Positions 24,741 to 36,432 of a stretch of 64,000 nt of DNA are shown piece after piece (position 1 is the stretch's first letter; every line of letters begins with the position of its first letter). The position numbers were made by a program, and so were the translations under genes. This DNA comes from Blastomyces gilchristii SLH14081 (taxonomy: Eukaryota; Ascomycota; Eurotiomycetes; Onygenales; Ajellomycetaceae), in NCBI RefSeq assembly GCF_000003855.2, contig NW_003101679.1:1339062-1403061 (forward strand), read 5' to 3'. The notes under the pieces are model-generated. The model worked only from the letters and a program-made list of their open reading frames with translations. It did not search any database and was not told where the DNA came from.

Positions 24741-26454
24741 CTACTTCCTAACTTGAAAGCGACTCATACTCCTAATTCTCGCCCCATAAACATAAAGTAG
24801 AATCGGCACCGGAACCATTGCCAGAGACAAAAAGCCCAGCAGGCTCCCAGCCCAGTTAACCCCAAGCTTTTCATACATACGCACAGCAAAGAGGGGGAAA
24901 GCGGCGGCGGAAATGCATCGCACGAACGAATTCGCCGCGACGGCAGAATTCGAAAGAATCGTGTACACATCAATAAGATAGTTGACTCCCTGCAGGAAAA
25001 TGATAATGATGCCCATACCAATGGGGATTCCAGCAAGAGTTTGCGCTACCCAGGATATATCTGGACTGGACGTCCATGAGAACCAAAAAAGGCCGATGGG
25101 TAGGCAGATAGCGCCAACGATTACTTCGGGGAGCCGCTCTTCAGGGGGAACACTGCCATGTTCCTTCATCTTACGGGTGAAGTGGGTTTTCGTGCCATAG
25201 GCGATGACAGCCAGACCAGCTATGATACCAAGGGATAGACCCAGCAAGGGTAAAGTGGCGACACCTGCGTTTTCCCAGCCGCGGTCCCGGCGAAAGGAGA
25301 CGGGATATGCGAAGAAAAAGAGATAGAGCATGCCGTAAGTGATGGCGATATAGATCGTCATGAATAGAAGGATGGGCTCCATAATCAACATCTGCGGCGG
25401 GCGGGAGAAGTACTTGGTGAAGATATCGCCCAATGTTGGCCTGTGTTCATCCAACTCGGAGTGGAGCGCCCAGTTCCTTGTACTTTGCCGGAGCTGGGCA
25501 GCACGACGCTGCAAGATGACAGGGCCATAAGTCTCTCGACTTGTGGCGATTCCAAGAATAGCACAGAGTCCAGAGAGAATACAGGTCAGCCATGCGGTCC
25601 AGCGCCATCCGAGATCCGAATCGACGATGAACGACCCTAAAATAGGACCCGCAACAGGCCCAGCGAATGTTGCCACAGCAAATATCGCTACTGCAACTCC
25701 GCGTCTAACAGGATCCCAGATATCAAAAATGATGCCCGCAATAGTAGCGGTCGTGGCGGAGCCGAAAATTCCGATCAGGAATCGGAAAATCAAAATCGTC
25801 TCAACATTGTGAGCTGTTGCTACAGGTATTTGGAGGATGACGAAACCGCTGAAACCGACCCATAGAGGGATCATTCGGCCGTACAATTCGGATAATGGAG
25901 CCCATATCAATGGCCCAAATGCGAACCCCTAAATACCATCAACACCATTGTTAACGTGGGGAGCAGATTTGCTTAGGACTTACGAGTAGAACTAAACTCG
26001 TCGCTAGTGTCATGACCACCTCTGAAACGTGATACAGCGCTGCAGTTACCTGAGTGGCTGGTGTGAAAACGCTGCTCGAGAACATGACAAATAATGCAAC
26101 AAAGGAGATGATCATGGTGATATACCATCTCCGGGCGAGACTCCAGTTCAAAGGATTTCCTGGGTCGGACGGCCCGTCCCACTGAACCAGATTCAGGTCC
26201 TTCTCAGTGGTGGTATCCGGCGAGCATGCAGCCTCTCCGACCTGTGCGTCTTTCTCGATATCACCGTTGGGTTGAGCCCCTTCCAAACTGTCTCCTGGGG
26301 GAACATGTTTTATCTCGACTCCATTGTTTGGTACATGTGGCCGTGCGTCATTTATACCGTCGTTTGATATCCGTGGCAGCGGAATACTTGCGGTTGACGG
26401 AACCGTTGGCGTTGAGCCAATGACCTCTCCCTCTTGCCGTGTTTCACGGTCCAT
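24741..26454 (-). CDS. MFS transporter, DHA1 drug/polyamine type
   Basis: Two exons (26454-25984 and 25928-24741) joined across a 55-nt intron give 552 aa. A hydrophilic N-terminal tail of about 105 residues is followed by 12 predicted membrane segments. Family signatures are WDGPSDPGNPLNW before the first helix, GPLIWAPLSELYGRM (motif A region) between helices 2 and 3, RFLIGIFGSA, DIWDPVRRGVAVAIF, and GPVAGPILGSFI in helix 5. These place it in the proton-antiport DHA1 group with fungal polyamine and azole exporters (Tpo/Flu1-like). It is probably in the plasma membrane. Substrate cannot be predicted. The preceding codon is GTG, so the ATG at 26454 is taken as the start. No biosynthetic genes lie beside it. 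Confidence 0.9.
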
Positions 26455-26660
26455 CACTTCATGTAAGCACGATCAACTCTTTGCTTGGTCCTGGCTAGAT
26501 AATATTGATCCAGTTTTGAAGGGAGGGAAAAAAGATCAAAAGAAAATATAAAGAAGAGAGGAAAATATACGCAGGAGAACGCGAACGCAAAGGTTTTGTA
26601 TACTAAATTCCGTATAACTTTTGTACGTCTAGCGGCTAGCGGCATTGAAGGCTAATCATT

Positions 26661-27021
26661 CTAGTACTCCGCATTGGGACAGACCTCCGCTGCCCAGGAT
26701 AAAAATCTTGCCATATATGTATCCGAGAAGGCCTTTAGTGCCAAAAAGACTTCATCAGATGGCCCCCGCAATATCCCTGTCGCTGCATAACAACACATAT
26801 TGTGACAAGCACCAGCAGGAATGTTGCTCCCTATCCTCACCAAGATTGGAGAGATGAAGGGATGTCTTTCTAGCAATAGAATCAATACAGCCTGCTTCAC
26901 AGCAAGCTCTCCCTCACGACCGTATATCCGTAAAACCCGACGGCCAAACTGCGTAAAATCCAAACGGCACGGTCAGAAAATCTTAACTACATATACATAC
27001 CGTAGGCCACACTTGTTTCAT
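26661..27021 (-). CDS. Doubtful small protein gene (102 aa)
   Basis: Two exons (27021-27001, 26948-26661) can be joined in frame by an intron with GTATGT, a CTGAC branch site and CGCAG. The product is MKQVWPT followed by FGRRVLRIYGREGELAVKQ and continues through LLLERHPFISPILVRIG. It looks more protein-like than random translation (balanced composition, hydrophobic stretch), but I do not recognise a family. Further upstream (about 27030-27300) there are more protein-like stretches interrupted by stops. It could therefore be the intact tail of a decayed longer gene, a young gene or noise. Confidence 0.3.
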
Positions 27022-28320
27022 GGGGGAGGGTTCAACCTTGCCCACGTATGAACTGCCATGGATTCGGCCGCTAGTTCTTCAGGGGCTGTGATAACGGTTT
27101 CGGCGAGGATTCTCTTCGGCATCCTTCGTAAGGTTGAACTCTTTCGGCGACCAATGCGGAGGATTTAAGTGTTTGGGCAATGTGAATTTACGTCCGAGAA
27201 CCACTCCTAAAACCCCCATGTCAAGTCTTTTTTTCGTCTGAGGATTCTGTACATAGTACTGCGTAGGGCTATCGCCTTTGTTCCTTCGATCCTGTATATC
27301 CAATAGTAAAACTAGGTTCTCAAATCTAGGCCCTTGTAAGCTAACATTATTTCAGAGCTGAGCAACCCACGGGGCGCCCGAGAGGGGTGGGGTCGTGGTG
27401 GACCAGGGCGGCTTTTGACCATCCGGCAGGGGGATTGATTTGATAAAGATGGAAAATCGCAAGGTTCGGCTGGCCAACATTATTGTTATCACACTTAAAA
27501 AGTAAAGGGTTGATTGCTGAGTGGGTGATATATATAGCTGCTCCGCTCGCTATATTCATTATTCGGTCTGTAGCTTTGTCTATGCTCCCCAGTATTATTG
27601 CACGGCTGGATCTAGTTTACATCATGATGCTTTTAACTTTTCAAAATACATCTCATTTTTATCTGTGGGAAGTATGAAAAAGACAAGCAAGGCGGACATC
27701 CCATTCTGAAAGGAATCATGTCAAGCTGAGCAAGACATTCATTCATAAAACAAGCTTCAACGGACCCCGTCGCAGGGTTGTTGGACATTTCCAAGCGCCG
27801 AATGCCGTCAGATGTTTCCGTAACTTACTTGGCAAGTCGTATGCTGGGGCCAACTTTTAGTACGCCTTATAAATACGAATAGCACCTTGACCCCACCTCA
27901 CCATAGGATGAGAGGATTTGTTAGAGTATAGAAGCCTGAGAAATATGAGAAATTTATAGGAGCGTGGTGAAAATAGAGAACGGTGAGATATTATGCAGTT
28001 TTAATTGGGTGTTCATGGGTTGGAATAAATGGTCACTTTTCTAATCTGTAGGACCGTTACAATCATTGAGACCTACCGGAGTTAAAGGATACTGAGTATA
28101 CTTGTGCTGCTCAGACAAAAAAAAATCCAAGAGCGACGTTCCCGCGTTATTTTCAAGGAGTGTAACAGTCTGTAAGTACCGTCTCGGGCTTGCCAGGACG
28201 ATCTATAATGCTTACTGTGTAGGTTCTCTTACATATCAAGAAGAATTGTTGGTGGAGACAACAAAAATGGCTGAAAATGGCGTTTTTGGCGTATCATGGG
28301 TGTCCGCCGTCTGTCAACCC

Positions 28321-28340
28321 TGTACTCCGTACGGAGTACA
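28321..28340. repeat. 20-bp perfect palindrome
   Basis: TGTACTCCGTACGGAGTACA equals its own reverse complement. The half-site TACTCCGTA recurs at 60975-60983 and, inverted, at 45616-45624. No gene lies within about 500 bp downstream. It might be a binding site for a dimeric regulator or a remnant of a small repeat; neither is shown. Confidence 0.85.
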
Positions 28341-28882
28341 AGATTGATAAATAAGCATTATATCATACTATGGCCTAGCTCTGTCATGCAACGTCTTGCC
28401 TTGCCTGGAGCTATCAAGAGGGGCAGTCGAATACAGAGGCGAATAGAGAACTCGACCGACGAGGCGTTGAGAAAACAAAAGGCCAAAAGAAAAGGAGACA
28501 GCCGCCGAGCAATCAGGGTATCTATCCAAATAATTTCCCAGTAAAATACCCACCACCCGCGCCATTGTGACAAAAAAACAAAAGTGCACACCCTTCCAAG
28601 CTGCCGCCATGTCGAAAGACGGGGCTTCGCATACGAAAGAAAAATACCCATTTCCTTTATAGGACACACACCCCACAAGGGATGAGCGAAATCCCGACGC
28701 CCGTCCCAGTCAAGATGAATAAACCGGTCGCGCCAAGCGCCTTCGATTCTTTCCAACACCCCCACAATATATGATTTCAAATAGGCTTAACAAAAAACAA
28801 TTCGCCAAAGGGGTAACATGAAAAACAAGGCCAACGCCGGAAAATATGATCGTCATAAGGATCGTTAATATGTATCGTGAGT

Positions 28883-30921
28883 TCATGATGAGGCCTGACC
28901 GCTGTCACTTGCCTCATTCGCCTTATTTAACTCCCGCGACTCCTTGAGCTTGGCGATAGCTTTGTTTACTTCCTCTTTCGCAACAGCTTCCCATTTAGTT
29001 TTTGATTCTGTATCTAGTGCTATCGTGGTTCCAGCTTTATCGTATAACATCCGTGAGATCCGTCGGTTTATATCCGTATATTCATCTTTTGAAACGCCAC
29101 GACTGCGGTAGTGTGGTTTCAGGGCCGCGCTGACCATTTTCTGTAGATCTGATTTTACGGATAGAGATAAGGAGGACCGTGTTGGGGACGATTCGTTAGA
29201 CCGTGATCGCGACGGTGATGTCGATGAGCTATGTCCAGTTCGCCGCGTTCGGTCCATTTGGCGAGGTAGTCGAGGCTGTTCTGCTGTCCCAGGTTCGTCT
29301 TGGTTAGGAGAGCATGAAGGGGAAAATTCAGGAGAGGAAAAAGCAGGATCAAAGCACATGATGGGTGTAATCGGCCTGAGTTTGTTATTGTTATATGGAG
29401 GTGGTGTGGCGGATGATGGCCGGGGAGAGGAGCGATTAGAGAGGGATGACTGAACGGGCGATGATGGTCTTGGAGAGTTTGAATCTCCTGGTGTCGACGA
29501 GAAAACAGCTGATCTGAATGCGCCGTTCGTCAAACTCGGAGAAGAAGAGTCTTCGACCTCTTTGAGAAGGGATTGCAAAAAACTTGGGCCCGTACTAGCA
29601 TTGCTATCAGCGGGAACCCTTCCAGAAGAAGTAGAACCATTAGCTAATCTTCCAGCTCTGGAAGACTCACCCCCGTGATCAAGAAAGTCAGCAGCAAGAG
29701 CTTCCGGCCGTCTCGTTCGGGGGCGTTTCAATTTCCGCTCGGGTTGTGGCGGCTGTGGTTCGACTGGCGAAGCAGTCGGGGACTTGCGTTTCCGACGGAT
29801 CGAGCTGGGGTCATCCTGTATTTCCCTTGCTCTTTCAAACGCGTTCCAAGCCCTTACTTCGTCCAAAGACTCGGGCTCTGGAGTCTCCACTCTTTGTCTT
29901 GGTCTTGAGGGCCAGCCTCGTCCGATTTCGAGAAGCGCGGAGGCGGTATCTCTAAATCGGTTAGCTGCTCCCTGTCGCTCAGCAATCTGAAAACGACGTT
30001 CCCAGGCGCGGGATTCTCTCCGATAATTAGCGTTGCTTCTTAGTTGTTCTACCCTACGGCCGTGCGCTTGTTCGTCGTCGAAAGGGAAGTCTAGATCTAG
30101 GTTGAGGTGGTCCCAGACGGTTTGCCAAACGCGGGCCCAATGAAATGCATTCATCTGATTCCGGCTGCGCGTTCTTCTCTGATCGCTGCGGGTGCGGCGC
30201 CCAGACCGATTTCGTGGGCGTTGGCCAACTGCTGAGATAGGTCGCTGTATTTCGCATTGGGAACAGTGCCACGGGCCAGAGGGGACAGAATCCAGTCCGA
30301 CACAGTAGGTGTGGATGGCAACATCGCAACCATCACAGAGGAGAAGGACCTCTTCGTTATCATCGTATCCACAAATTGGACATGGTTGTGAATCAGATTC
30401 ATCGCCTAGATCATCCATTATCATTGAAGGGTCGATCTCCGCAACCTGGACACGGTCCTGGACACAATATGAGGAAACAACGGGGCCTATTTAAAATGAC
30501 AGAACAAAAAACAAAAGGGTTAGCAATCTAAGTCCCATCTAATGAGCAAGCAAAAAGCGCCCGGTTTCGCCTATACAGCAATGTGAAAATCCCTTTAGGA
30601 AATCAGTCACATACCTCCAACCGTATCCGTAAGCTCCACCATATTGAAGTTCTGCCGGCAAATGGGACAGCTATTTGCCCTTTCTACCCAAGGTTTCAGG
30701 CAGTCGTCATGAAGATTATGGCCACATGGAAGAAGATGGGCAATTTTCCCCGAATCAGTACCGGAGTCTACGTGCGGGGATTTCACCACCACTTCCAGCA
30801 AATGAGCTCCTTCATCATCGACCGGCCTTGGCGAGAGGACGTCGTCAATAGAAGGAAGGCGAGGGGGCTCGCTGGCGCCATCGCCAAGGTCTCCTAGACA
30901 CACTATGCAAGTGTCTGGCAT
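28883..30921 (-). CDS. RING plus PHD finger protein (PHRF1-like)
   Basis: Two exons (30921-30615 and 30486-28883) with a 128-nt intron give 636 aa. The N-terminus is a RING-H2 finger: Cys5, Cys8, then after an insert Cys66, His68, His71, Cys74, Cys85, Cys88 (CGHNLHDDC, CPICRQNF). A canonical PHD finger follows at about 138-180 (CPICGYDDNEEVLLLCDGC, HTYC, WHCSQC). The middle is Arg/Ser/Pro-rich and disordered. Near the C-terminus SDLQKMVSAALKPHYR and DEYTDINRRISRMLYD resemble the conserved C-terminal region of PHRF1, which contacts the RNA polymerase II tail. By analogy it would be a nuclear ubiquitin ligase that reads histone H3 and acts with transcription. The domain order is secure and the function inferred. 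Confidence 0.85.
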
Positions 30922-32463
30922 TATCGAGGGGATGGAAGAGTGAATGAATGGATAGGATGTTCTGCGGCGGCATGAAGAGCTGAATTTCAGTTTCTTGAAG
31001 GACTGGAGATGGGATGAAGTAGGTAAAGAAGTGGAAGCTGTGGGGAACGAGGGCCGCCTTTTGAACCTGGGCTAAGGAATGACACTAGTCCTAATACGGC
31101 CCTAGTACGACAACGTGATATGTGCCACGAACGTAGATTGCCGCTTCTGCTTCGACCTTCTGTAACTAGGAGCACAGCTGAAAGAGATGGATTTATGCAT
31201 TTGTTACATGTACCTACCTAGGCCACTATCGGACTATTTAAGCTGTGCTATGTAGTAGTATGACAACACCTGAAAGTCATCAAGTCAAAATAATCCCACG
31301 TATGCATTATTACTCGTGGATAAATTAGTCATGTCATTGGATCCTTCAACAAACAGGTGTTCAAGCAGGGAACACACCTGGAGACTCTATTTCAGCACCA
31401 GCCAAATACCGCAATTTCAGAGCAATTCTTTTGTTGGGGTTGGCTGCGGATAGATGTCCTCACCGCCCACCTCAAAGAATTGCCCTATTTTAGTATCATT
31501 GGCCTTTTTATCACGCCAGTGATGGAGAACTGTGACGAATGGTATGCTTGATTTCTGCAGGTGGGGTGGTGCGGGGGTAAATATCGCAAGCCGGAGAGTG
31601 ACCTCAAGCCTTCTATCGGAAGGCCCTTCATACGACCTTCCCTGCTAAGTTGAGAATCATAATTGGCGTTGATTTTTCATTTGCGACTCCCGAGGTTCTG
31701 ATTCAGGTAGTGGATTTGGGTGTCGAGGACGATTTTCCTGTCATTTTGCTCCCACGGATTGTGAAAGTTACTGAATGGGTGCGTGAGGGGGCTAACCAAA
31801 ATAGCGCTTTTAGTAGCCAGTATTTCTCGACAAACTGGCCACTTCCGCTCCTGACTCCGTTAGTTAGCGGCGGTGCAACATAATTAGTTTGGCTAGAGTT
31901 TGGTGAGCCTCGAAAAGGTAGAGCAGCACTTCTTATTGGTTGTGCTAGATGCGTAGTTTCTAAAGTAGTTAGTAGCAAGCCTAGGCAATACTCTCCTCGT
32001 AATCATTGATAACGTTCATTGATAATTGAGCATGAACAAGCGTCTGAACCATTCTCGCCAGCTGCATGGGCCATGGGAAAGAGAAATTGACCAACGACGA
32101 ATTATGGCCTGGTCGTGGAAAGAAATGGTATTTTCGATTTGTCTTTTCTCTCTCTCTACTTGGTTGGAAGAAGGTTTCGATCGCAGTAGTTGGGGAGGAA
32201 CTATCGAATCGAGGATCCCACGGCACGGAGTGTCTATTTATCCCCAGACATTGTCCTCTTGTTTCTCATCATGTACGGGCAGCTAAAACAAATGGAAAGG
32301 ATAAAAGAGGTGAAACTCCAATTGAGATTTCTTTTTCATTTGCTCAATTGCATCCTCCCAAATTTCCGTTCATTTCATTCGAGAAAAAAAAAAGTAGAAA
32401 CATTAAAAGACGCAGAAAGAAAAAATAAAAAGACAGCTCAAAACTCCCATCCTTAAATCATCT
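30922..32463. other. Intergenic, RING-PHD promoter and eL43 3' side
   Basis: 1.5 kb. Short open frames on both strands have no recognisable content. It should hold the promoter of the RING-PHD gene on the left and the eL43 3' UTR on the right. Confidence 0.5.
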
Positions 32464-33191
32464 TTAAACCTCCGCAATTTCTCGGAGACGACGGATGGTC
32501 GATCGGGTGGTGGCTGCGGCAGGAGTCCTAATATCACAAGCATCAAAGTAAAAAGCGCGTTTTGTCAGCCCAGTTTCTATTCGATAAAATTGCTGGAGTA
32601 AGAGGAAGGAGGTGGAGAGCTTTATCAGCGCAACCGAGGAGGTGTAAACGTACGAGACAGTCCAAGCACCGCCAGCAACGACCTTTGAGCACGATCGGCA
32701 CTCCCAGATGCCAACAGCCTTGCGCTTTACACTGTTCTTGCCGCAGAAAGTGCAGACGTATCGGGCGTGCTGGGAGACTTCCATCTTCTTCACTTGCTTT
32801 CGGAGCGAGGCACCGTATCTGTCGTTCAACGAAAAAAGATTATTGCGTCAGTTCAGCGCTTCTCCTGTCTTGCTTTCTCCTTCATTCTGTTTTCATCTCT
32901 TCTCTTTCTCCCATGCAACTTGTCCCTTATCTGCCGCCCTGCCCTTTCTTTTATATAGATATACATCGCTTTCCACCCTAGTTTTTCATGAAACCAATTC
33001 CGTCGTAGGGAAAATCTGAGAGAACGTAGCATTCGACTGTGGGATTCAATCGTACCTGGTACCATATTTACCGGTGACACCGACCTCTGTAGAAAGATCG
33101 AATTAGCGTGGTTGTCTCAAAATCGACCAAAAAGAACAGTGAAAAGTGAAAAGTGTCAATTATAGGACATACTCTTGGTGCGCTTCGTCAT
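32464..33191 (-). CDS. rpl43: 60S ribosomal protein eL43 (L37a)
   Basis: Four exons (33191-33173, 33086-33056, 32818-32654, 32527-32464) join to exactly 92 aa, the universal length of eL43. The start [19 protein letters not shown] and the end [14 protein letters not shown] are nearly invariant in eukaryotes. The C4 zinc ribbon is complete: Cys39, Cys42, Cys57, Cys60 (CTFCGK, WECRSC). It is a structural protein of the large cytosolic ribosomal subunit. The first two coding exons are only 19 and 31 nt, and introns make up more than half of the gene, as is common for fungal ribosomal protein genes. It is divergent from the oxidoreductase gene at 34223. Confidence 0.97.
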
Positions 33192-34222
33192 CTTGTCACG
33201 CTGGATGTGTAGATGCGGGCAAGGAGAGGTGGAAGTGTGAAGCTGCAAAAATCGGACTGTTGCGTGTTGGCCGTCGTTGAAGATTGTGGGCTCGCTTAGG
33301 TCAAAATTCGAGACTTGGCGCGGTGGTTTGAGCGGATGCAACATCACGTGAATTGCCATCACGTGAGCTTTACAGTTTGACCAAGTGCGGATTTTTTGAC
33401 TTTGAGATTATTTTCATCCCGACCCATTAACTAGATCTGTCATTATTTAATTCCACAACAATTTGTAGCTCAAATTTGCGCACCTGGAATGCAAATGGAT
33501 GATATTTGCTGGATTATCCATACACAAGTTAACTATCTCATTCTTGCAAGTCCCCCGAACGGAATTTTTGCTCCCCCAACGGAACACTAGTTAATTTTAC
33601 GCTGAAAGAAACCGGGATATTTCATGTTCTAGAAAAGAAATCGATCAAATTTGCATCATATCAAAATATTCCTTGGATCCTTCACTCTTTATGACATTGG
33701 GAAAATCAGAATCAGGGTTCCAACCTAAACCTGAATTATTCCAATTTCGTCTTGATGAAAATATATGGCACGTACACCAATGAGCTCAACTCTATGGTCA
33801 TGGATGCCCCATCACCGGCCATGGTAAGTATGTAAGTATAATAGCCATTAGTGTACCTATCACATGGGGGGGGCGGCAATAAATAAGAACAGGAATTACA
33901 TACTATGATTTTCCTTTCACCTTCATGATAAAACCACAAACCAGGTTATTCCAAGACCTTCCCAGTAACTAATGGGTTCCAAAATTGTGATATGATGATA
34001 TCATCGTGAGCCATTGTTGAGGCACCTCAGACGGAGAACTGACTGATTTTGTATGCGATATATTCCTTCGGTTCTAATTAGTGGTCGTCTTTTTCGCTTT
34101 TTTTCTCTTGATGCTTGGCCCAAATTGGCCAAAACAACTCGACCCATACAACCTGAAGGATCTTTTGATGTAATAAGGCACGCGCCAATAAATAGTATCA
34201 GAGCTCATAACTGCATGAAATA
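33192..34222. other. Divergent intergenic region (eL43 and oxidoreductase)
   Basis: 1.03 kb between two divergent starts. No coding signal is seen. A short G run (GGGGGGGCGGC) occurs near 33866. It contains the eL43 promoter, but I cannot name its elements. Confidence 0.5.
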
Positions 34223-35787
34223 ATGGCATCAAACCGGCATTTCGACATTGTTCTTCTCGGCGCGACGGGATACACAGGGAAGCTATGCGCCGAACATATT
34301 GTTCAGAATCTTCCCACGAACCTGAAGTGGGCAATTGCTGGACGGTCTACAGGAAAACTCAGCGCCCTCGCGGAGGAACTGCTCAAAATTAACCCCGAGC
34401 GCAAAGGACCGGGTATGTTTACTCAATGGACCTTTTCTTTTTCAGTTCCTTGTTCTGTTAAGAGTATGGTTTTGTTCTGAGGATTGCTGATATTCATTCC
34501 CTGAGATGTTGACAGAGATCGTGACTGTGCAACTACAGGCTGCAGAGTTAAATCAACTTGCTAAACGGACTCGAGTCCTTCTTAACTGTGTCGGGCCGTA
34601 TCATCTGTACTCGACGCCCGTCGTGGAAGCTTGTGCGAACAATGGCACTCATTATCTTGATGTGTAAGTATTGCTCATACTCCCACTTATCCCGTCCAAA
34701 GGTATGTACATACATTGCACATGTATTTACTGGATACTTGATCCACAGGACTGGCGAGATGCCCTGGGTTAAGGAGATGATCGAGAAATATCATGAAAAA
34801 GCCAAGGAGACGGGGGCAATAGTGAGTGATAAGCTGACTTTCATAAATCCTGGGATAGCTAGGACCTTTATACTTACCACTACTCACTTAGATAATATCA
34901 GCAGACGGACTTGAATGCGCTCCCACAGATCTATTGACTTGGGCGCTCGTCAAACATATCAAGGATAAATTCTCTGTCCACACTAAGGAAGTCATTAGTT
35001 CTATATACGAACTGAAGTAAGTAAATGTCCTCCGAAGATTATCCAAGCTTCAGCCTTCTAACGCTCTGGTCCATGTAGAACCGCGGGAGCGAGTGGTGGA
35101 ACCCTCTCAACCGTCATAGGCATGATGGGTAGTGTGCCTCTGAAGGAACTATTCAAGGCACAGAACCCATATTACCTCTCCGCCAGCCGACCTAAAACAC
35201 CCTATTCTCCGCCCCTTCTCCAGAAACTTCTCGGCGTCCGCATAGTGCCTGATCTAGGTACGATGACCAGCTATGTCACAGATCATTGCGACATCGCCAT
35301 CGTTCATCGCAGCAGCTCCCTAATGCCAGACCTATACGGGCCGGACTTCCGCTTCGAAGCTTTCGCGGCCGTTCGCAATGTCCTAGTCGGAGTCGTCCTG
35401 CACCTTTCCGTCATATTTGGAATGCTGGCCCTGACATTGCCGCCCGTGCGCTGGCTGGTGAGTAAACTCATCTATGCACCGGGCGAAGGGCCGGCTAAGA
35501 AGAACACTACGGGTAACCGGATTGAGTATCGAGCCCTGGCAACTGCCCAACATAAATCTCCTGAAGGGAAACCCATCAAAGTGCTTGGGACGTACAAGAC
35601 TAATGGGGATGCGTATTGGATGACGGGAGTGTTGCTTGCAGAGTCGGCTATGGTTCTGTTGAAGAGTAAGCGGATTTCACAGGAGGTTAAAGGTGGGTAT
35701 TTGACGCCTGCGATATTGGGGCAGGAGTACATTGATCGGTTGGAGAAGATTGGGATTACGATTGAGACGAATGTATTGGAGGGTTGA
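34223..35787 (+). CDS. Saccharopine dehydrogenase-like oxidoreductase (SCCPDH family)
   Basis: Five exons (34223-34412, 34516-34663, 34749-34821, 34892-35016, 35079-35787) give 414 aa. A Rossmann nucleotide-binding site opens the protein (LLGATGYTG, residues 12-19). It is followed by AGRSTGKL and LLNCVGPYHLYSTPVVEAC, which are diagnostic of the saccharopine dehydrogenase-like (trans-acting enoyl reductase) group. The motif GASGGT in the last exon is also conserved. A hydrophobic segment (LVGVVLHLSVIFGMLALTL) about 120 residues from the end may anchor it to membranes or lipid droplets, as in animal SCCPDH. True saccharopine reductases of lysine synthesis are a different branch, so a lysine role is not implied. 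NAD(P)H use is likely and the substrate unknown. Confidence 0.88.
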
Positions 35788-36432
35788 GGAGAGGACATTT
35801 GTATGTCGTTCCTTTTTTTCTCTTTTCAAGGAATCTTCACAGCTCGACTCATGCCCAGCTAGTATTGATAACATAATTCGGAGTGCTTTAGGAAGTGGCA
35901 TCTTCCGGACTTCTACTGCTTGTTATCTTTCCTTATATATGCATATACATATATGCACATTGATAAATACAACATCTGAGGATCATAGTAAATTATATGA
36001 TAATTACATCAGGTTGTGGGGACAGTTTTATTGTTCTTCGTTTTCTTTAGCACCCGGGCTGTTCCACAAATTATCCCTGCTTGTTGACTTCAGAGCTGAA
36101 GTTCAACTGAAGGCTCTGGGATAGGACGGAGTTTCCCAGCTGAAGGCAGCCCCCATTAAAGGATAACGATATATGAAGAGCAAGCATCATCAACAGAAAC
36201 CGGGAACGTGCCAAGGAATATGTCAGCATCAGCTAATCATATGGCCGCCTGAGGGTGAAAAGGGATCAGTCGCCAGCGGAGTCTCCTCTAAGTCCCTCGA
36301 CAGAGAAGTATTTATCTAACACAATACAAACTATAGCACACGAATGCACAATGGCCGGGTGAAAGCCAACGACCTAAGCAACCACCTGCCGTTACTCGTA
36401 CCAATCCACCTCTGATGAACATTTCAAGGTGT
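35788..36432. other. Convergent intergenic region
   Basis: 645 bp between the 3' ends of the oxidoreductase and epoxide-hydrolase-like genes. No feature is recognised. Confidence 0.55.

Larger units (their letters stand above)
26455..28882. other. 2.4 kb intergenic region with weak coding traces
   Basis: Between the MFS start and the 3' end of the RING-PHD gene. It contains a doubtful short gene at 26661-27021 and a 20-bp palindrome at 28321, listed separately. Otherwise it is AT-rich with no supported feature. Confidence 0.5.
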
